From the NCBI GenBank assembly GCA_966111775.1, contig CBHWBD010000194.1:1-9763 (forward strand): a stretch of DNA of 9,763 bases. The letters are read 5' to 3'. The stretch comes from Pelomonas sp966111775. Lineage in GTDB: Bacteria > Pseudomonadota > Gammaproteobacteria > Burkholderiales > Burkholderiaceae_C. Numbering within the stretch: position 1 is the first letter of the stretch; each line of letters opens with the position of its first letter. The notes under the pieces were generated by a model. The model had not been told where the DNA came from. It worked only from the letters and a program-made list of their open reading frames with translations, and did no database searches. Below are positions 7,093 to 9,763 of the stretch, piece by piece. The position numbers and the translations under genes were made by a program.

Positions 7093-7863
7093 ATGACCTC
7101 GGGAAGACGTCCCCTGCGCCCCGCCCACGTCGCCGCGGCCCTGCTGCTGGCCGCCCAGCCCGCGCTGGCGGGGCATTTCGTCATCGGCGTGGAGGACATG
7201 GACTACGCGCCCATCATGAGCACGGGCAGCGGGGGCGAGTTCCGCGGCTATGTGCGCGAGCTGTTCGACCTGTTCGGCCGCCGCCATGGCCACAGCTTCG
7301 AGTACCGGGCCCTGCCCACCAGGCGGCTGACGGCCGAACATGTGGCCGGCCGGCTCGACGGCGTCTTTCCCGACAACCCGAACTGGCAGGCCGAGGCCAA
7401 GCGTGGCCATCAACTGACCTACTCGGCGCCGACGGTGCCCTTCCAGGACGTCGTCATGGTGCCGCCCGCCAGGCAGGACCTGCCCCCGCATGAACTCGGC
7501 ATCGTGCGCGGCTTCACGCCCAAGCGCTTCCTGCCGCAGATCCAGGCCGGCGACCTGCGCGTGACCGAGGCCGGCGATCCATCTCGCCTCATCCGCATGG
7601 CCCTGGCCGGACGTGTCGACGGCGTGCACCTGGCCCTGCCCGTCGCGCAGTACCAGTTGAAGCAACTGGGACGGGAAGGCGCCCTCGTGCCATCAAGGTC
7701 CGTGCCACCGACGAACTACGAATTCCACTACCGGCTCTCCAGCGTCAGGCACGCGGAACTCGTGGCGCAGTTCGACCGCTTCCTGCGCGAGGAAGAAGCC
7801 GCCCTCGCCGCGCTGCAGCACCGCTACGGCCTGGACGACCAGGTCAAGCCAGTGCCGCGATGA
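7093..7863 (+). CDS. Exported solute-binding-like protein (family 3 type)
   Basis: The 256-residue product has a signal peptide (basic MTSGRRPLRP, hydrophobic AAALLLAA, cleavage after ALA at about residue 26), so it should be periplasmic. The mature part begins GHFVIGVEDMDYAPIMS and continues FRGYVRELFDLFGRRHGHSFEYRALPTRRL, the layout of the first lobe of family 3 amino-acid-binding proteins. GRLDGVFPDNPNW (87-99), LTYSAPTVPFQDVVMV (108-123) and ALAGRVDGVHLALPVAQYQL (170-189) match the hinge and second-lobe pattern. Length is normal for the family. No permease or ATPase gene lies beside it, so it may serve a distant transporter, act as a sensor, or bind a ligand that cannot be predicted. It lies 30 nt after the YIP1-family gene, and its 3' end overlaps the opposing VOC gene by 20 nt. 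The ribosome site is weak. Confidence 0.75.
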   Translation: MTSGRRPLRPAHVAAALLLAAQPALAGHFVIGVEDMDYAPIMSTGSGGEFRGYVRELFDLFGRRHGHSFEYRALPTRRLTAEHVAGRLDGVFPDNPNWQAEAKRGHQLTYSAPTVPFQDVVMVPPARQDLPPHELGIVRGFTPKRFLPQIQAGDLRVTEAGDPSRLIRMALAGRVDGVHLALPVAQYQLKQLGREGALVPSRSVPPTNYEFHYRLSSVRHAELVAQFDRFLREEEAALAALQHRYGLDDQVKPVPR

Positions 7864-8311
7864 CCTCGGGCGGCGCCTGCACCAGTTCGATCAGCACGCC
7901 TTCGCCGCCGAACGGAAACTGCTCGTTGCCCTTGGGGTGGACAAAGCAGATGTCATGACCGGCCGCGCCGCGGCGGATGCCGCCCGGCGCAAAGCGCAGG
8001 CCCTGCGACTCCAGCCACTGCACGGCCACCGGCAGGTCATCCACCCACAGGCCGATGTGGTTGAGCGGCGTGGCATGCACGGCCGGCTTCTTCTCGGGGT
8101 CCAGCGGCTGCATCAGGTCGACCTCGACGGCATGGACGCCCTGCCCCAGCGTGCAGATGTCCTCATCGACGTTCTCGCGCTCGCTCTTGAAGTTGCCGGT
8201 CACCGGCACGCCGAGCAGGTTGACCCACAGATGGCTGAGCCTGCCCTTGTCGAGGCCGCCGATGGCGATCTGCTGCAGGCCCAGGACCTTGAAGGGACGG
8301 TTCGCGTTCAT
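7844..8311 (-). CDS. VOC-family protein, methylmalonyl-CoA epimerase-like
   Basis: A 155-residue cytoplasmic protein with two vicinal-oxygen-chelate modules. The first is about 8-70 (LGLQQIAIGGLDKGRLSHLW through AVEVDLMQPLDP) and the second about 80-146 (TPLNHIGLWVDDLPVAVQWL through GVLIELVQAP). The layout resembles methylmalonyl-CoA epimerase and its relatives. By eye, the metal-ligand positions are Q14 where epimerases usually have His, E63/D65 on the second ligand strand, H85, and E142. The start A is shared with the last base of the upstream carboxylase stop (TGATG), with GAGG 8 nt before the ATG, so it is the next gene of that operon. A role in racemising the carboxylase product is attractive, but the name 'epimerase' is not proven; it could be another VOC enzyme such as a glyoxalase-type protein. 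The product ends APPEVIAALA. Confidence 0.82.
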   Translation of the reverse strand: MNANRPFKVLGLQQIAIGGLDKGRLSHLWVNLLGVPVTGNFKSERENVDEDICTLGQGVHAVEVDLMQPLDPEKKPAVHATPLNHIGLWVDDLPVAVQWLESQGLRFAPGGIRRGAAGHDICFVHPKGNEQFPFGGEGVLIELVQAPPEVIAALA

Positions 8312-9763
8312 CAGGCAAACCTCAGGATGGGCTGATCGACGGACAGGCTCTCACCCGGCTTGGCCAGCACTTCGGCCACCGTCACGTCCTGCACGGCAGA
8401 GAGGATGTTCTCCATCTTCATCGCCTCGATGACAGCCAGGCGTTCACCGGCCTGCACGGTCTGGCCGACCTGGGCGGCCAGATGTACCAGCAGGCCCGGC
8501 ATGGGCGACAGCAGCAGCTTGGAGGTGTCGGGCGGCGCCTTGTAGGGCATCAGGGCCTGCAACTCGGCCGCGCGCGGGCTCAGCACGGTCAGCTCGATGG
8601 AGCGGCCACCATGCTGGATGCGATAGGCCAGCGGGTTCTTGGCCGTGCCGCGCTCGGCCTGGGCCGTGAAGGGCTGACCATTCACCGTACCGCTGATGCG
8701 CACGTCGTTGAGGCGCGAGCGGGAAACGATGCGGTAATCCTTGCCGCCCACCTGCACGCGCGCCTCGCCCAGGGCACCGGCGAATTCGCTGATGTGCATG
8801 GGGTGCTGTTCGGTCTTGCCGCCGCCCAGATTCACCACGGCGACGTAGTCATGCTCGATCTGCACCTCGTGGCCGCGCAGCTGGCCGCTGATGCCGGCCT
8901 CGCGCTCGCGGGCCTTGCGGCGAATGAAGCCGGCCAGGGCCACCAGGAAGAGCGGGTCGGCATGCGGCACGTCCTCGGCCCTGAAGCCCTCGGCGTAGTG
9001 CCTGGCAATGAAACCGGTGTTGAAGTTGCCGGTCGCGAAATCCGGATGCGCCAGCAGGGCCGCCTGGAAGGGGATGTTGCTGGACACGCCGCGGATGACG
9101 AAGCCGTTCAGCGCCTCGCGCATCTTGCCGATCGCCTCGGTGCGATCCTTCCCGTGCACGATGAGCTTGGCGATCATCGAGTCGTAGAACATCGGGATCT
9201 CGCCGCCCTCGTAGACGCCGGTGTCCACGCGCACGCCGAAGCGCTCCGGCTCGGCCTGGGTCATCGTCGTTTCAGGCGGCTGGTAGCGCACCAGGCGGCC
9301 GGTCGAGGGCAGGAAGTTGCGGAAGGGGTCTTCCGCGTTGATGCGGCACTCGATGGCCCAGCCATCGCGCTTGATGTCGGCCTGCTTGAACGACAGCGCC
9401 TCGCCCGCGGCGACGCGGATCATCTGCTCGACCAGGTCCAGGCCGGTGATGCACTCGGTGACCGGATGCTCGACCTGCAGCCGCGTGTTCATCTCCAGGA
9501 AGTAGAAGTCCTGATCCTTGCCGACGACGAACTCCACCGTGCCGGCGCTCTGGTACTTCACCGCCTTGGCCAGGGCCACGGCCTGTTCGCCCATGGCCTT
9601 GCGCGTCGCCTCGCTGATGAAGGGCGACGGCGCTTCCTCGATGACCTTCTGGTGGCGGCGCTGGATGGAGCATTCGCGCTCGTGCAGGTAGACCACATTG
9701 CCCTGCGAGTCGCCCAGCACCTGGATCTCGATGTGGCGCGGCTGCTCGACGAACTTCTCCATG
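8311..9763 (-). CDS. pccA: Acyl-CoA carboxylase alpha subunit, PccA-type (5' end missing)
   Basis: The C-terminal 483 residues of a biotin-dependent carboxylase alpha subunit; roughly 200 N-terminal residues lie beyond the window. In propionyl-CoA carboxylase this subunit carboxylates its own biotin with ATP and bicarbonate for the beta subunit. Visible residues 1-120 hold the rest of the biotin-carboxylase ATP-grasp, with the catalytic block E90 then MNTRLQVEHPVTE (91-103); the biotin-carboxylase C-terminal domain follows to about 240. Residues about 255-410 match the BT domain that links to the beta subunit in propionyl-CoA carboxylases (ADPLFLVALAGFI onward). The biotinyl domain runs from LLSPMPGLLVHL to the end, with biotin Lys449 in EAMKM. 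The BT domain and the VOC neighbour favour propionyl-CoA over acetyl- or 3-methylcrotonyl-CoA as substrate, but this is inferred. The in-frame ATG near 9760 is internal, not the true start. Confidence 0.92.
   Translation of the reverse strand, partial: MEKFVEQPRHIEIQVLGDSQGNVVYLHERECSIQRRHQKVIEEAPSPFISEATRKAMGEQAVALAKAVKYQSAGTVEFVVGKDQDFYFLEMNTRLQVEHPVTECITGLDLVEQMIRVAAGEALSFKQADIKRDGWAIECRINAEDPFRNFLPSTGRLVRYQPPETTMTQAEPERFGVRVDTGVYEGGEIPMFYDSMIAKLIVHGKDRTEAIGKMREALNGFVIRGVSSNIPFQAALLAHPDFATGNFNTGFIARHYAEGFRAEDVPHADPLFLVALAGFIRRKAREREAGISGQLRGHEVQIEHDYVAVVNLGGGKTEQHPMHISEFAGALGEARVQVGGKDYRIVSRSRLNDVRISGTVNGQPFTAQAERGTAKNPLAYRIQHGGRSIELTVLSPRAAELQALMPYKAPPDTSKLLLSPMPGLLVHLAAQVGQTVQAGERLAVIEAMKMENILSAVQDVTVAEVLAKPGESLSVDQPILRFA

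Overview
The window is ordinary, dense chromosome from a GC-rich bacterium, most likely a betaproteobacterium of the order Burkholderiales (Roseateles/Mitsuaria/Rubrivivax-like). That placement is an inference. It rests on the high GC with strong G/C bias at third codon positions, the tight lysR-leuC-leuD-leuB order with leuA absent, and a PccA-type carboxylase followed by a VOC protein. I see no mobile element, RNA gene, CRISPR array or phage gene.

Layout. Positions 1-4094, all minus strand, form one leucine-biosynthesis operon: a LysR-type regulator, leuC, leuD and leuB, with junctions of an ATGA overlap and then two 1-nt gaps, followed by a probable terminator hairpin at the window edge. 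LeuCD isomerise 2-isopropylmalate to 3-isopropylmalate and LeuB oxidises it toward 2-ketoisocaproate. An 84-nt leader upstream of the regulator carries a T-N11-A dyad suited to a LysR-type protein. Positions 4179-5513 (minus) encode a secreted protein of the phospholipase C/P1 nuclease zinc fold, whose predicted mature N-terminus is the tryptophan expected for that fold.

A 304-nt divergent intergenic region (5514-5817) separates it from two plus-strand genes. The first is a five-helix YIP1-family membrane protein with a long C-terminal extension I cannot name. The second is a small exported solute-binding-like protein that has no transporter genes beside it. This second gene meets the last unit tail to tail with a 20-nt overlap.

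Positions 7844-9763 (minus) hold the end of an acyl-CoA carboxylase operon: the C-terminal two thirds of a propionyl-CoA carboxylase-type alpha subunit (biotin carboxylase, BT domain, biotinyl domain), then a VOC-fold protein resembling methylmalonyl-CoA epimerase. Together they suggest propionyl-CoA to methylmalonyl-CoA metabolism, though the mutase and beta subunit are not in the window.

I found no clearly new system. The points most worth a second look are the regulator-first leu operon with its candidate operator, the PLC/P1-like secreted protein, the YIP1 fusion protein, and the VOC protein with an apparent change at its first metal-ligand position.
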